Origin: Pseudomonadota bacterium
Lineage (GTDB): Bacteria; Desulfobacterota; Syntrophia; Syntrophales; UBA5619
Assembly (NCBI GenBank): GCA_018827585.1
Contig: JAHJXP010000248.1
Location: forward strand, 1 to 5,229
Direction of reading: 5' to 3'
Length of the DNA: 5,229 bases
In this document: positions 5,060 through 5,229 of the stretch, in pieces
Numbering within the stretch: the first letter of the stretch is position 1
Layout of the letters: each line of letters begins with the position of its first letter
Position numbers and translations under genes: made by a program
Notes under the pieces: generated by a model
Told to the model about the DNA's origin: nothing
Database searches by the model: none
The model's input: only the letters and a program-made list of their open reading frames with translations

Positions 5060-5229
5060 TCAGATGCCCCCGACAAATCGTCCCGGATTCAGAACGCCGT
5101 TCGGATCCATCTTCTCTTTCAGGCGGCGCATCACCACCTCATCGCCCCGCGGCCACCCCCAAACGCTTAGCTTCTCCTTGATTTCACGCGGAGCGGCCTC
5201 CACGACGAGATTGCCGTCATGTCTCACCG
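5060..5229 (-). CDS. FAD-binding oxidase subunit, C-terminal fragment (GlcE/GlcD type)
   Basis: Only the last 55 codons are in the window, ending at a TGA at 5062-5060; the start lies beyond the high-coordinate edge. The fragment begins near GNLVVEAAP, continues through WGWPRGDEVVMRRLKEKMDP and ends NGVLNPGRFVGGI. The DPxGxLNPGR element is the characteristic C-terminal end of FAD-binding oxidases of the vanillyl-alcohol-oxidase/GlcD-GlcE superfamily. The VVEAAP segment and the FVGGI ending make me favour the GlcE branch, which commonly sits directly before glcF, but GlcD or a single-subunit lactate dehydrogenase is not excluded. With glcF 63 bases downstream on the same strand, it should supply the flavin site that oxidises the 2-hydroxy acid. 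No substrate residue can be judged from this end. Confidence 0.8.
   Translation of the reverse strand, partial: VRHDGNLVVEAAPREIKEKLSVWGWPRGDEVVMRRLKEKMDPNGVLNPGRFVGGI

Noticed and set aside
4016..5170. Plus-strand open frame of 384 codons antisense to glcF and the FAD subunit gene.
   Set aside because: Its low-complexity His/Gly/Leu/Pro-rich translation and exact overlap with two well-supported genes mark it as an effect of G+C-rich codon use on the opposite strand.

Overview
The window is a GC-rich bacterial segment in which every supported gene lies on the minus strand, so transcription runs from high to low coordinates. In that order it holds: the last 55 codons of an FAD-binding oxidase subunit (GlcE/GlcD type), a complete GlcF-type iron-sulfur subunit, a gene-free stretch of about 650 bases carrying a small MITE-like element and the dctP leader, then dctP, dctQ and dctM of a tripartite TRAP transporter. 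dctM runs off the low-coordinate edge. I see no RNA genes, CRISPR array, transposase, phage gene or origin.

The organism cannot be named from this stretch. The combination of a GlcE/GlcF-type 2-hydroxyacid oxidase, a TakP-like TRAP system with a Tat-exported binding protein, and a short element with ends resembling TGACNCTCTCGTAAAAAGTC reminds me of Desulfobacterota (syntrophs or sulfate reducers). That is an impression from memory, not a result.

Region 5229-3710: the two oxidase genes are spaced like an operon, with 63 bases between them that contain a G+C-rich hairpin. Their product should oxidise a 2-hydroxy acid such as glycolate or lactate, passing electrons from FAD through the iron-sulfur subunit to a membrane carrier.

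Region 3709-3063: a 157-bp element with 20-bp imperfect terminal inverted repeats (17/20) sits 14 bases beyond the glcF stop and is bounded by a short direct repeat. It can fold extensively and may end glcF transcription. Between it and dctP lie an extended -10 promoter candidate and two dyad-symmetric sites that could be operators.

Region 3062-1: dctP encodes a periplasmic binding protein with a textbook twin-arginine signal. A strong intrinsic terminator with a perfect 12-bp stem follows its stop codon at once, before dctQ. This should lower dctQM transcription relative to dctP. dctQ and dctM overlap by ATGA and are presumably translationally coupled.

Taken together, a plausible reading is an uptake-and-oxidation module: TRAP import of a 2-hydroxy or 2-oxo acid next to the oxidase that could consume it. 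Nothing here amounts to a wholly undescribed system. The most notable items are the MITE-like element and the internal terminator.
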